Shown here: positions 47,599 through 56,336 of the stretch, one piece after another
Numbering within the stretch: the first letter of the stretch is position 1
How the letters are laid out: every line of letters starts with the position of its first letter
From: Mesorhizobium sp. B2-7-2
Lineage (GTDB): Bacteria > Pseudomonadota > Alphaproteobacteria > Rhizobiales > Rhizobiaceae
Assembly: GCF_006440775.1 (NCBI RefSeq)
Contig: NZ_VFTZ01000003.1
Location: 367,314-431,313, forward strand
Direction of reading: 5' to 3'
Length of the DNA stretch: 64,000 nt
The notes under the pieces: generated by a model
Told to the model about the DNA's origin: nothing
The model's database searches: none
The model's input: the letters and a program-made list of their open reading frames with translations, nothing else
Made by a program: the position numbers and the translations under genes

Positions 47599-48034
47599 GG
47601 CGCGCCGTCACCCCGAAACGCGCGATGTCCAGCCGCGGGTGCTGCTCGCCTTCGGCGGCGGGCTGTTGCTGTTCATCGCCTTAGCCGCGATCGGCGTGAA
47701 GCTCGTCTTCAACACCGCGCCGACCTGGCTGCAGCTGCCAGCCAACGTCAGTCCGAAAAGCCCTGATCTGCAGACCGCACCAAAGCATGATCTGGCCGCT
47801 TTCCGCGCCGAAGAGGATCGCCAGCTCAAGACGCTTGGCTGGGTCGATCGCAATGCCGGCATCGCGCGCATCCCGATCGATGATGCCATGTGGGCGGTGG
47901 TCAGCCACGGCCTGCCGGATTGGTCGCGACCGACGGCAGCGGCCACGGAGCCTGATTGCGCCCTGCTCACGGCGGCGGTTCCCCGTGCGCCGCAGGCCCG
48001 GAATTGCCAACAGCAGCGTGGGGCAGGGCGATGA
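47591..48034 (+). CDS. Small membrane-anchored periplasmic protein of the act-cox cluster
   Basis: This 147-residue protein has one TM helix (about residues 17-39) and a periplasmic tail containing GWVDRNAGIARIPIDDAMW followed by AVVSHGLPDW. A motif of this kind recurs in short proteins encoded next to SCO genes and caa3-type oxidases, though I know of no assigned function. It may be an assembly factor or a supercomplex linker. The ATG overlaps the actF stop, and its own stop overlaps the SCO start (ATGA). The longer upstream frame is a shadow of actF. Confidence 0.7.
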   Translation: MAKARRHPETRDVQPRVLLAFGGGLLLFIALAAIGVKLVFNTAPTWLQLPANVSPKSPDLQTAPKHDLAAFRAEEDRQLKTLGWVDRNAGIARIPIDDAMWAVVSHGLPDWSRPTAAATEPDCALLTAAVPRAPQARNCQQQRGAGR

Positions 48035-48783
48035 AAAGCTTGTTGGCCGCGCTTTGCCTGCTCGTTGCCGGCGCGGCCCTTGCCGCCGAGCGACCGAGCT
48101 TCGATCCGAAGCTCGGCGTGCAGCTCAGCCTTGAGCGAGAATTGGTCGATACAAGCGGCCGGAAGCTGACGCTTGGCGAGACGCTCGGCGGGCGTCCGGC
48201 GCTTGTCATCTTCGGCTACGATAAATGCCCGAACCTTTGTGGCGTCACCCAGCAGGCCGTCGCGTCCGACCTGAAGAAGACATCGCTTCGCCCTGCAGAT
48301 TATCGCGCGCTGTTCATCTCGATCAACCCCGATGAGACCTCCGCCGATGCCGCAGCGGCGCGGGATGACATCGCTTCCGCCGCTGGCCCGGCGGGATTGT
48401 CCGCCTGGCGTTTTCTGACCAGCAGCGAGAGCGCCGGCGCGGCGCTCGCCAACGAGGCCGGGATCACTTTCGACCGGCGCAAAGACATCGATCAGTTCGT
48501 GCATCCGATCGCGGTTATCGCGCTCACACCGTCGGGCCGAATTTCGCAGGTATTGCCGGCGCTGACCTTTACGCCGCGCGATCTTGAGCTTGCACTGGTC
48601 GAGGCATCGGCCAACAAACTTGGCTCGATCGCGGATCACATCTTCCTGCTCTGCGCAGGATTCGACAGTTCGAAGGGCCAGTACACGCCAGCTATCTGGG
48701 CGGCGCTGAAAGTGGCCGGCCTGGCAACGGTGCTGGGCCTGGGAGCGACGGTGATCTGGCAAATGCGCGGGAGGGCAAGGTGA
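48031..48783 (+). CDS. SCO1/SenC-family copper chaperone
   Basis: This 250-residue protein has a Sec signal (LLAALCLLVAGAALA), a thioredoxin-like fold with the copper-binding CxxxC motif in GYDKCPNLCGVTQ, and the distal conserved His in QFVHPIAVIAL. A C-terminal TM helix (about 218-240) anchors it, which is unusual for classical Sco1 but common in the operon-linked type. It delivers copper to the CuA centre of the subunit II encoded next. The start was chosen at the ATGA overlap. Confidence 0.9.
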   Translation: MKSLLAALCLLVAGAALAAERPSFDPKLGVQLSLERELVDTSGRKLTLGETLGGRPALVIFGYDKCPNLCGVTQQAVASDLKKTSLRPADYRALFISINPDETSADAAAARDDIASAAGPAGLSAWRFLTSSESAGAALANEAGITFDRRKDIDQFVHPIAVIALTPSGRISQVLPALTFTPRDLELALVEASANKLGSIADHIFLLCAGFDSSKGQYTPAIWAALKVAGLATVLGLGATVIWQMRGRAR

Positions 48784-49733
48784 GCTTCGGCGTTCCCTTC
48801 TTCCCACAGGAAGCCTCGTCGGAAGCCGGCCATGTCGATGCGCTGTTCTACACGCTGCTCATTTTCTCAGCCGTGCTCGGGCTGGCGCTCACCGGCCTCG
48901 TCGTCGGCTACGCGGTGAAATACCGCGTCGGGTCGCCGGCGGATCGCACCGGACAGCGTTCCCGCAACATATGGCTGGAAACAAGTTGGACCATCGCCAG
49001 CCTGATCATTGCCTTCATCTTCTTCGGCTGGGGCGCGACGCTTTTCGTTCGCCGCGATCATCCGCCGGCGGACGCGCTGGAGATCACGGGGCTGGGCAAA
49101 CAATGGATGTGGGAGTTCAGGCAACCCGGCGGCCAGCGCGAGATCAACGAGTTGCACGTTCCGGTCGGCAAACCGGTTGTCGTGTCGCTTGCCTCGCAGG
49201 ACGTCATCCACTCCTTCTACGTGCCGGCGTTCCGCATCAAGCAGGACGCGGTGCCTGGACGCACGACCCATATCTGGTTCACTGCCACCGAGCCTGGCCG
49301 CTACCACCTGTTCTGCGCCCAATATTGCGGCACTCAGCATTCCGAAATGGGCGGCTGGGTGACCGTGATGGCGCCCGAGCAATATGCCGCGTGGCTGAAC
49401 AGCCAGGGCGAAGGCGAGACGCTTGCCGCAAGCGGCGAGAAATTGTTTCGTGCGCTTGGCTGCTCCGGCTGCCATGGCGCGAGCAGCAAGGTGAGGGCGC
49501 CGTCGCTCGACGGCATCTTCGGCCGGCCGGTGGCGCTCGACAATCAGCAGACGGTGACCGCCGACGAGCGTTACCTGCGCGACTCCATTCTCAACCCGAA
49601 GAAGGAAATCGCGGCGGGCTACGAGCCGGTCATGCCGAGCTTCGATGGCCTGATCGATGAAGGCGAGCTGCAGATGCTGCTCGCCTATCTGAAATCGCTT
49701 TCGCCACAACCAACGGCTGGAGCCAAGCCATGA
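48780..49733 (+). CDS. coxB: Cytochrome c oxidase subunit II with fused cytochrome c domain (caa3 type)
   Basis: This 317-residue protein has two TM helices (about 15-40 and 62-85), then a cupredoxin domain with the CuA site [12 protein letters not shown]. At the C-terminus a class I cytochrome c domain carries haem motif CSGCH and a Met ligand in PVMPSF. The fused haem domain defines a caa3-type oxidase and lets it take electrons directly from a quinol:cytochrome c system. GTG start in a GTGA overlap with the SCO gene. Confidence 0.93.
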   Translation: MSFGVPFFPQEASSEAGHVDALFYTLLIFSAVLGLALTGLVVGYAVKYRVGSPADRTGQRSRNIWLETSWTIASLIIAFIFFGWGATLFVRRDHPPADALEITGLGKQWMWEFRQPGGQREINELHVPVGKPVVVSLASQDVIHSFYVPAFRIKQDAVPGRTTHIWFTATEPGRYHLFCAQYCGTQHSEMGGWVTVMAPEQYAAWLNSQGEGETLAASGEKLFRALGCSGCHGASSKVRAPSLDGIFGRPVALDNQQTVTADERYLRDSILNPKKEIAAGYEPVMPSFDGLIDEGELQMLLAYLKSLSPQPTAGAKP

Positions 49734-51373
49734 GCAACGCGGCGATGCAGGGTACATATCTCGGCGAAGGCAGCGGCCTGCGGGCATGGCTTCTCACCAC
49801 CGACCATAAGCGCGTCGCATGGCTCTATCTCGTCTCGCTGACGGCGTTCTTCTTCCTGGGCGGCGCGATGGCGGTGCTGATGCGGATCGAGCTGGCGACG
49901 CCAGCCGGCGATCTCGTCTCCGACGATGTCTACAACCGGCTGTTCTCGCTGCACGGCATCATCATGGTCTGGTTCTTCCTGGTGCCGTCGATCCCGGCGA
50001 CCATGGGCAATTTCCTTTTGCCGCTGATGATCGGCGCGCGCGATCTCGCTTTCCCGCGGCTTAACCTCGCCAGCTGGTACGTCTTCATTTTCGGCAGCCT
50101 GTTCGCGCTGTTTGCAGTGGCGGCCGGCGGCGTCGATACCGGCTGGACCTTCTACACGCCGCTGTCGACGCTCTATGCCAACGGCTTCGTCTCGACCGCC
50201 GCGTTCGGCGTCTTCATCGTCGGCTTCTCGACGATCATGACCGGCATCAACTTCATCGTCAGCGTGCACACGCTGCGCGCGCCGGGGCTCACCTGGTTCC
50301 GACTGCCGATTTTCGTCTGGACGCTCTACGCCACCAGCCTGGTGATGGTGCTGGCAACCCCGGTGCTCGCCGCATCGCTGATCCTGATCGTGCTGGAGCG
50401 CGTGTTCGGCATCGGCATCTTCAATCCCGATCTCGGCGGCGATCCGCTGCTCTTCCAGCATCTCTTCTGGTTCTACTCGCACCCTGCGGTCTACATCATG
50501 ATCCTGCCCGGCATGGGTGTGGTGTCGGAGGTGCTGCCCTGTTTCAGCCGCCGGCCGCTGTTCGGCTACAAGGCGGTGGCGATGTCGTCGATGGCGATCG
50601 CGGTCTTCGGCTTCCTGGTCTGGGGCCACCACATGTTCGTCAGCGGGCAGTCGGCCTATGCCGGCGTGGTGTTCTCGTTCCTGTCCTTCTGCGTCGCGAT
50701 CCCGTCGGCGATCAAGGTCTTCAACTGGAGCCTGACGCTGCGCAAGGGCGAGATCAGCTTCGAGACACCGATGCTTTACGCGCTGTTCTTCCTGGCGCTG
50801 TTCACCTTCGGCGGGCTGGCGGGGCTGTTCCTTGCGGCGTTGGCGGTCGATGTCCATGTCCACGACACCTACTTCGTCATCGCGCATTTCCACTACATCA
50901 TGGTCGGCGGCATGGTGACGGCGTACATGGCGGGCCTGCATTTCTGGTGGCCGAAATTGACCGGCCGCATGTATTCGGAAATCGCAGGGCGTATAGCGGC
51001 GACCGTCACTTTCGTCGGCTTCAACCTGACCTTCTTTCCGCAATATGTGCTGGGCTTCGACGGCATGCCCCGGCGCTATCATACCTATCCGCCGGAGTTC
51101 CAGTTCTGGAACGTATTGTCCTCGGGCGGCGCGGTGGTGCTGGCGATCGGCTATTTGATGCCCTTGTTCTACCTCGGCTGGTCGCTGTTTCGCGGCGCTC
51201 GCGCGCCCGACAATCCGTGGAACGCCACCGGGCTCGAATGGCAGACGAGCTCGCCGCCGCCGCCGCATAATTTCGAGACCATGCCGATCGTGACGCGACC
51301 GGCCTATGCCTACGACATGAAGGGGCTCGAGCACGAGCGCTTCAGCCCACACCGGGAGGAAGCGGCGCGATGA
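49730..51373 (+). CDS. coxA: Cytochrome c oxidase subunit I, A2-type haem-copper oxidase
   Basis: This 547-residue twelve-helix protein has the haem a, haem a3 and CuB ligand histidines, including [12 protein letters not shown]. In helix VI it reads Y249-S250-H251-P252-A253-V254-Y255. The Glu of the A1-type motif HPEVY is replaced, and the YSHP form is the hallmark of A2-type oxidases such as Thermus and Rhodothermus caa3. It reduces O2 and pumps protons. ATGA overlaps on both sides. Confidence 0.95.
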   Translation: MSNAAMQGTYLGEGSGLRAWLLTTDHKRVAWLYLVSLTAFFFLGGAMAVLMRIELATPAGDLVSDDVYNRLFSLHGIIMVWFFLVPSIPATMGNFLLPLMIGARDLAFPRLNLASWYVFIFGSLFALFAVAAGGVDTGWTFYTPLSTLYANGFVSTAAFGVFIVGFSTIMTGINFIVSVHTLRAPGLTWFRLPIFVWTLYATSLVMVLATPVLAASLILIVLERVFGIGIFNPDLGGDPLLFQHLFWFYSHPAVYIMILPGMGVVSEVLPCFSRRPLFGYKAVAMSSMAIAVFGFLVWGHHMFVSGQSAYAGVVFSFLSFCVAIPSAIKVFNWSLTLRKGEISFETPMLYALFFLALFTFGGLAGLFLAALAVDVHVHDTYFVIAHFHYIMVGGMVTAYMAGLHFWWPKLTGRMYSEIAGRIAATVTFVGFNLTFFPQYVLGFDGMPRRYHTYPPEFQFWNVLSSGGAVVLAIGYLMPLFYLGWSLFRGARAPDNPWNATGLEWQTSSPPPPHNFETMPIVTRPAYAYDMKGLEHERFSPHREEAAR

Positions 51374-52005
51374 GCGGTACCGAAAGCATCGCATTCGACA
51401 CGCCCCAGCGCGAACGGCGCGCCGACAATTTTGCCATGTGGGTGTTCATCGGATCCGAAGCGATGCTGTTCGGCGCGATTTTCCTTGTCTTTCTGGTCGC
51501 CCATATCGATTTCGGCCCTGCTTTCGCGGCGGCTTCCAAGCATCTTTCGCTGCCGCTCGGCACCTTCAACACGGCCGTGCTGATCACCAGCAGCTTCACC
51601 ATGGCGCTGGCGCACAGGTTCACGCTGCAGAGACGTTGGCACGCTACCGTTTGGGCGTTGGCCGCGACCTCGGCGCTGGGTGTCTGCTTCCTGGTTGTGA
51701 AGGGGATCGAATACGGCAAGGAGATCAGCGAAGGACTGGCGCCGGTCCTGGACCTGCCGTTCCGCTATGCAGGACCAGATCCCGTCCACGCCCAGCTTTT
51801 CTTCGGCCTTTATTTCGCGATGACCTCGCTGCATGCGCTGCACCTGATCGGCGGCATCGTCGTCATCGCCGGCATGATCGCGTTATGGCGGCGATGCAGC
51901 CCTGCCAACCGATTGCGCCGGGTGGTTGCCGTCGGCCTCTACTGGCACTTCGTCGACGTCATCTGGGTGTTCATGTTCCCTGTCCTTTACCTGATCAACC
52001 GATGA
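51370..52005 (+). CDS. coxC: Cytochrome c oxidase subunit III
   Basis: This 211-residue membrane protein with about five TM helices is typical of bacterial subunit III. Landmarks are [39 protein letters not shown] and [18 protein letters not shown]. It stabilises the catalytic core. It overlaps subunit I by four bases and subunit IV by four bases. Confidence 0.93.
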   Translation: MSGTESIAFDTPQRERRADNFAMWVFIGSEAMLFGAIFLVFLVAHIDFGPAFAAASKHLSLPLGTFNTAVLITSSFTMALAHRFTLQRRWHATVWALAATSALGVCFLVVKGIEYGKEISEGLAPVLDLPFRYAGPDPVHAQLFFGLYFAMTSLHALHLIGGIVVIAGMIALWRRCSPANRLRRVVAVGLYWHFVDVIWVFMFPVLYLINR

Positions 52006-52250
52006 GCGAACTGCGCAAACTCACCTTCGGCTATCTCGGGCTGCTCGCGCTGCTGGCGCTGACGGTGGCTTCCTCCTTCCTCGATCTCGGCGGCTTCAAT
52101 GTCGCCCTCAACCTGGCGATCGCGGCCGCGAAGGCGGTGCTGATCGCCCTGCTGTTCATGCATCTGACAGGCACCTTGCCGCGGCTCGCCGTCGCGGCAG
52201 CCGGGCTTTGGCTCGTCATCCTTTTCGGGCTGACGCTGATCGGGCGATAG
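52002..52250 (+). CDS. Cytochrome c oxidase subunit IV, small prokaryotic type
   Basis: This 82-residue protein has three TM segments (YLGLLALLALTVASSFLDLG, ALNLAIAAAKAVLIALLFMH, LAVAAAGLWLVILFGLTLIG), as in the COX4_pro family. ATGA overlap with subunit III. It is the last gene of the respiratory operon; no strong terminator is visible behind it. Confidence 0.85.
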   Translation: MSELRKLTFGYLGLLALLALTVASSFLDLGGFNVALNLAIAAAKAVLIALLFMHLTGTLPRLAVAAAGLWLVILFGLTLIGR

Positions 52251-52414
52251 GAGAGCGGGATCAATCGCCAGCGGGCACGCCGAATTTGCCCGCCGATGAT
52301 TGGGACTGAGGTCCTGTCATCAAGGCGCAACAGGCCCAGCATTAACATGTGATCTTGCTCATAGTCTTCGGGCAGCATGATTGCGAATGAGGGACACGTC
52401 ATTGGAGGTGAGCG

Positions 52415-52609
52415 ATGCCCCTGTCCGCGGCGCTGAATGATGCCGACTTGGAATTCAAGTGCTTGGAATGTGACCATGCCTTCAAAAGGAAAGGGTCGTG
52501 GTTCAAGGTGATCTCGACCTTCAAATGTGAGGGCTGCGGAGCTGCGAACCGCATCGGGTATGCCGACAAATTGGCGTTGTTCGAAAAGCACTCAGCACCG
52601 TTTGGCTGA
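52415..52609 (+). CDS. Small zinc-ribbon protein, 64 aa
   Basis: This 64-residue protein has two CxxC pairs, CLECDHAF and CEGCGAAN, 26 residues apart around a short beta-hairpin: a zinc ribbon. A strong GGAGGTGA ribosome-binding site precedes the ATG at good distance. Function is unknown; small zinc ribbons often bind nucleic acid or a protein partner. It is separated from the oxidase genes by 164 nt. Confidence 0.75.
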   Translation: MPLSAALNDADLEFKCLECDHAFKRKGSWFKVISTFKCEGCGAANRIGYADKLALFEKHSAPFG

Positions 52610-53093
52610 TCGCAAGCCCGACCGCGAAAGGCGGCTCGACAACTCGCCCGCTGGAGTGGCGTTGGTTGAACCGCCGCGCCTAGTCGACCTCCGGAGAAAT
52701 CGGCCCGGTATTTTCGTATTCGCTGTTCAATAAGCGAGCGGCCCGGCACGAGAACGGGGGAGCCCACGGGCCGAGCCTGACCGGCGGGGGCACAGACTAG
52801 ATACAGGGCACCGGCTGATGCTGTTGTAACAGATCTCAATGGAGCCTCCGCCGTGCGAACGAAGGACCACTCTCAATGACACCGCCCCTGAATCACGGCC
52901 AAGCAAAGTGCCATACGGATTGTCGCGACTTCTGTAGAGCGGCCCGGCCGCGCTGAGCATCACCCCTGACCCAATTATTGCGTATTGCATGGTGACGGCA
53001 TCATAACTGTGCGAAAAATTGCAACTTATCCCTCGCTTGAATGAAACATTTGTCGCCGATACCCCGTATGCAAAGGAAGCAGGGGGGTGAAAT
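52610..53093. other. 484-nt region without a recognised gene
   Basis: Short frames on both strands lack ribosome-binding sites and family features. The end carries AGCAGGGGGGTG, the ribosome-binding region of the next gene. I see no hairpin terminator or EcfG-like site here. Confidence 0.6.
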
Positions 53094-53465
53094 ATGCTGC
53101 ACGAAGCCAATGGAGACTGCGCGCTAAATCTGAGCGAAGACGAAGCGCGCCTTGCTGAGCGCTACCGCTTTCTTTGCGGCCAGCACGATGGGCTTTCCAA
53201 ATGCGGCATAGCAGCCTGGGTCGGCGCGCTCGCAGGCGGTGTGTTTATCGTCTCGGCGATATTCTTTGGTGGCGGAGAACAGGGCGATCCTCTCTTCATA
53301 TTCGGCATTGGCGTATGTTGTCTTCTTGCTGGCGGTGTCCTTTGGTTCCATGGGCGCCAAGCTGAGAAGCGCCGCTGGCAAGAGAAGAGATCAATCGTCC
53401 ATAAGTTTCGCAGCCGAGGACTCGGCATACAGTTGAACGGCCAAGTTCATCGTCTGTTCGGCTAG
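53094..53465 (+). CDS. Hypothetical two-TM membrane protein
   Basis: This 123-residue protein has a polar N-terminus (about 1-35) and two TM helices, IAAWVGALAGGVFIVSAIFF and FIFGIGVCCLLAGGVLWF, separated by a short Gly/acidic loop. The C-terminal tail is basic. A strong purine-rich ribosome-binding site precedes the ATG. No family is recognised. Confidence 0.6.
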   Translation: MLHEANGDCALNLSEDEARLAERYRFLCGQHDGLSKCGIAAWVGALAGGVFIVSAIFFGGGEQGDPLFIFGIGVCCLLAGGVLWFHGRQAEKRRWQEKRSIVHKFRSRGLGIQLNGQVHRLFG

Positions 53466-53547
53466 CTGTTGAATGGCTTATGCGCAGCAATGAGGATCTG
53501 CGTTCTGCACGGCTGGGATACCTTCGGTAAAATGATCGCGGCGGTTG

Positions 53548-54492
53548 CTACTGCGCCGTGTTGTGCGCTTTGAACGCCAAGCGAAGTTCGAGCGCCTCAG
53601 GGCTGGCGCTGCCTAGCTTGGTGTCTCCGTTCTGCGAACCCCAGGCATAGGCAAAGTCGAATACAGGAGCCGGAGAGTAGGTGGCCCAGCGCGCGAATAT
53701 CTGCTTCGCCTGGTCCGGTGTCGGCAGTACATAGACGTCCGCAGCCGCTCCGGTACGGGTCTTCCAATTGCCGCCGCCGAAGGCCTGGTATACAGGCACA
53801 ATCCTGTCGAGAGGGATGCCAGCGGCAGCGGCTGCCTCGACCGTTCGATCGATGAAATCCAAATCAAAAGTCTTGCCGCGGACCGGATATGGGTCCAGGC
53901 CGAAAAGATCAATCCCCGTGTTGGCGGGATTAAAGGTATTCATGAAGGCGGGGGCTTCGAAAGACCCCATGTCCATCAAAGTAACAAATGTAACTGCCCC
54001 GGGGACATTGGCTCTGATCCACTCGGCCTCGGCCTTCAGGGCCGCCGGACTAACTGCTGGAGAATGGTATTTGCCGCTGACGTCCGGCTCATCGCAGAGG
54101 CGAAAACCGAACAGCCGCGGATTGCCGATAAATGGCTTCACCTTGGCAATGAAGCGTGGCGTCACGCCGCTGGATTCATTTAGCCATATCAGCCCCTTCA
54201 TCCCTGGCGGCAAGGCATTGAGCTGCTCTACGGATTGTACATCGGCGAGGTCGAAGCCCGCGCTCGCGATAGCAATGCCCGAGCCGCCGGAGGTGTAGTG
54301 AAGCGTCTTGCCGTTTCCACCCGCAGGCAGCACCGATTGGCTGCAGATCAGCATCATGAGCAACGCCGATATGCGCAGATTGCTGATGCGTGTGAACTTT
54401 GGCGACCTAGCTGTTGGCGCGACGGGCTCCGACTTGATGGGTTGCGCGGCTCGAACCGCTGCGCCATACCCGCACGTTGAACTCGTCGGCAT
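53548..54492 (-). CDS. Secreted glycoside-hydrolase-like TIM-barrel protein, paralogue of the RTX neighbour
   Basis: This protein of about 314 residues has a hydrophobic export segment (LRISALLMMLICSQSVLPAG), then a domain of about 240 residues matching residues 1-245 of the protein at 54864-56336. Shared blocks include LNESSGVT, CDEPDVSGKYH versus TDEPDPTGKYH, VTLMDMGSF, NPANTGID, GLDPYPVR and SQNGDTKLGS. Conserved acids at DEPD and GLDPYP, on successive strands, look like a glycosidase active site. I do not recognise a numbered GH family. Location next to the exopolysaccharide genes suggests a polysaccharide-cleaving role. The start is uncertain: ATG 54492 is used, GTG 54522 is possible, and the true start may be closer to the hydrophobic segment. 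Confidence 0.6.
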   Translation of the reverse strand: MPTSSTCGYGAAVRAAQPIKSEPVAPTARSPKFTRISNLRISALLMMLICSQSVLPAGGNGKTLHYTSGGSGIAIASAGFDLADVQSVEQLNALPPGMKGLIWLNESSGVTPRFIAKVKPFIGNPRLFGFRLCDEPDVSGKYHSPAVSPAALKAEAEWIRANVPGAVTFVTLMDMGSFEAPAFMNTFNPANTGIDLFGLDPYPVRGKTFDLDFIDRTVEAAAAAGIPLDRIVPVYQAFGGGNWKTRTGAAADVYVLPTPDQAKQIFARWATYSPAPVFDFAYAWGSQNGDTKLGSASPEALELRLAFKAHNTAQ

Positions 54493-54863
54493 ACCCCAAC
54501 TATCCACCAAATCGCCCCGCACCGATCCCTTTTAGGCTGTACGGAAAAATTCGGCTTCATCTGTTCGATCGATGGACCAGCTTCGAGGCGGAGCTGGTGC
54601 CAAGCCAGCATAGTGGTGGCATCCATGCAGCCCTGTCATCTATGCGCTGCCGATCCGGATGCTGGCTATTTCAGCGCCGTCTTCATGGGCGCCGACATCG
54701 ACCAGCCGCGCAATCTGACGAAGTCGGTGACGGTGGAGTAGGCATTACCGGCGAATATTGTCGCCGGTAATGCCCTGCTTTGCGGAGCTTGGAGGCTCCT
54801 ATCGACGGCGATCTTATGGCAGGTAAGGGTCTGCGCTAGACCGCCACGAAGAGTATGCCCGCC
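54493..54863. other. 371-nt intergenic region between the two paralogues
   Basis: It contains a strong inverted repeat (54741-54774) and a 38-codon frame at 54625-54741 on the plus strand, ending AVFMGADIDQPRNLTKSVTV then E. That frame reads like the C-terminus of a larger protein and may be a remnant. Nothing else is recognised. Confidence 0.4.
54741..54774. terminator. Perfect 14-bp hairpin between paralogous genes
   Basis: GGCATTACCGGCGA and TCGCCGGTAATGCC are perfect inverted copies around the 6-nt loop ATATTG. It lies about 90 nt downstream of the RTX protein stop on the minus strand. Neither side has a T-run, so termination is likely but not certain. Confidence 0.5.
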
Positions 54864-56336
54864 TTAGACCACGGCGAACGAACTCGCCGTAATCGCAAGA
54901 TGCGGGGAAAGGGCGGCGAATTGAATCTGAGCTGCGCCGCCTGCGCCATCACTGTCAAAGTAGAGCGCTCCGGTCGTGCTGTTGTAGACGATATGATCGG
55001 TGCTGTCGTGAGCGGCGGTACCGGTATGGAAAGCACTGCTTGCGAGCGCCCCAACGCTGAGCCCTTTGAAGATAGCGTCATCCAGCTGGATCTTGTCCAC
55101 AGACGGGCTGAAGTCGGTAACCGTGGCAACATTGCTCTTGCCGAGGGCGCTATTGAAAACGAAGGTATCGTGGCCGCCATTGCCGGTCAGCCAATCGCCG
55201 CCGCCACCGCCCTTTATGACGTTGTCGCCGGCATTCCCGATGATGTGCTGACGCAATTCGTTGCCGGTCAAGTTGATTGCCGTTGTGCCCGCGTCCTTCT
55301 GGGTGCCGAGGACCTCAATCGACGAGCCGGCAGCAAGCGCATAACTCACCGACGTCCACACTCTGTCCTGGCCCTGGCCAGCGGCCTCGACCACCTTGCT
55401 GGCGGCATTGTTGACATAGTAGTCGTCATTGCCCCCATAGCCCGCCATCGTGTGGACGGCGTTGTCGGCCGGGTGTAAAACATTGTTGCCGCTGGTGCCT
55501 TTTATGTCGGCGGTCGGGGCCGCGACGGGAGGGGTTGTGGTACTGGTGCCAGTGCCAGTGCCACTACCAGTACTGGTGCCAGTGTTGGTGCTGGTGCTGG
55601 TATGGGTGTTGTGATCCAGGAAAAACGCCCGCATTGACGATGTGTTGCCAAGCGAGGTCTCGCCATTCTGCGAGGACCACTTATAGGCCATGTCAAAGGC
55701 CGGCGACGGAACGAGCTTTGCCCAATGGTCCAAGATGGTCTGTTCCTGGGCGGTGGTAGGCATCACATAAGACCCGCCCGTATTGGTCGACCACCCGCCG
55801 CCGCCAAACGTCTGGAACACAGGAATGATCGCACTCTGCGGAATGCCCGCCTTCTCGGCTGCAGCGACGGCTCTGTCGATGTAGTTGAAGTCGACCGCGG
55901 ACGAGCGCACGGGGTAGGGATCGAGCCCGTAATAGTCGATTCCCGTGTTGGCGGGATTGTACGTGTTGGTGTAATCGGAGGCCGTGAACGACCCCATGTC
56001 CATCAGCGTAATGAAGGTTTTCGCGCCCGGGAAATGGGAGTGAATCCAGTCGGATTCGGCCTTCAGATTCGCAGCGCTGACCTGTGTATGATATTTGCCC
56101 GTGGGGTCGGGCTCGTCAGTGAGATAAAAGCCAAAAACCTTGGAATTGCCGAGGAGGGGCGTCACCTTGTCTATGAAAGACTGGGTCACCCCGCTGCTTT
56201 CGTTGAGATATATCAAGGCCTTGGTGCCGTTAGGCAGCGCGTTGACCGACGACGCGTACTGAAGGTCGATCAAGTTGAAGCCATCAGCTATGGCGCCGGA
56301 GGCGGGGGCGCCATAGGCGTAATGCATGGTAGCCAT
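54864..56336 (-). CDS. Type I-secreted glycoside-hydrolase-like protein with RTX-type C-terminus
   Basis: This 490-residue protein has no Sec signal. Residues 1-245 are the TIM-barrel-like domain shared with the gene at 53548, with LNESSGVT, TDEPDPTGKYH, TLMDMGSF and YYGLDPYPVR. A low-complexity Thr/Ser/Gly linker follows (about 245-275). The C-terminal part (about 280-490) is an RTX/hemolysin-type calcium-binding module with GGNDDYYV, GGGGGDWLTGNGGHDTFVF and VTDFSPSVDKIQLDD. The end, ASSFAVV, fits an uncleaved type I secretion signal. Rhizobial extracellular glycanases such as ExsH and PlyA are exported the same way. No type I exporter is encoded in the window. It is divergent from the exopolysaccharide operon. 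Confidence 0.75.
   Translation of the reverse strand: MATMHYAYGAPASGAIADGFNLIDLQYASSVNALPNGTKALIYLNESSGVTQSFIDKVTPLLGNSKVFGFYLTDEPDPTGKYHTQVSAANLKAESDWIHSHFPGAKTFITLMDMGSFTASDYTNTYNPANTGIDYYGLDPYPVRSSAVDFNYIDRAVAAAEKAGIPQSAIIPVFQTFGGGGWSTNTGGSYVMPTTAQEQTILDHWAKLVPSPAFDMAYKWSSQNGETSLGNTSSMRAFFLDHNTHTSTSTNTGTSTGSGTGTGTSTTTPPVAAPTADIKGTSGNNVLHPADNAVHTMAGYGGNDDYYVNNAASKVVEAAGQGQDRVWTSVSYALAAGSSIEVLGTQKDAGTTAINLTGNELRQHIIGNAGDNVIKGGGGGDWLTGNGGHDTFVFNSALGKSNVATVTDFSPSVDKIQLDDAIFKGLSVGALASSAFHTGTAAHDSTDHIVYNSTTGALYFDSDGAGGAAQIQFAALSPHLAITASSFAVV
55535..55615. repeat. Simple-sequence tract encoding the Thr/Ser/Gly linker
   Basis: Imperfect repeats of GTGCCAGTGCCA/GGTGCTGGT type code on the minus strand for the THTSTSTNTGTSTGSGTGTG linker. 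Such tracts can change length by slippage in multiples that keep or break the frame. Confidence 0.6.

Noticed and set aside
52399..52839. 146-codon minus-strand frame over the zinc-ribbon gene
   Set aside because: The opposite strand has a strong ribosome-binding site and paired CxxC motifs; the minus frame shows neither.
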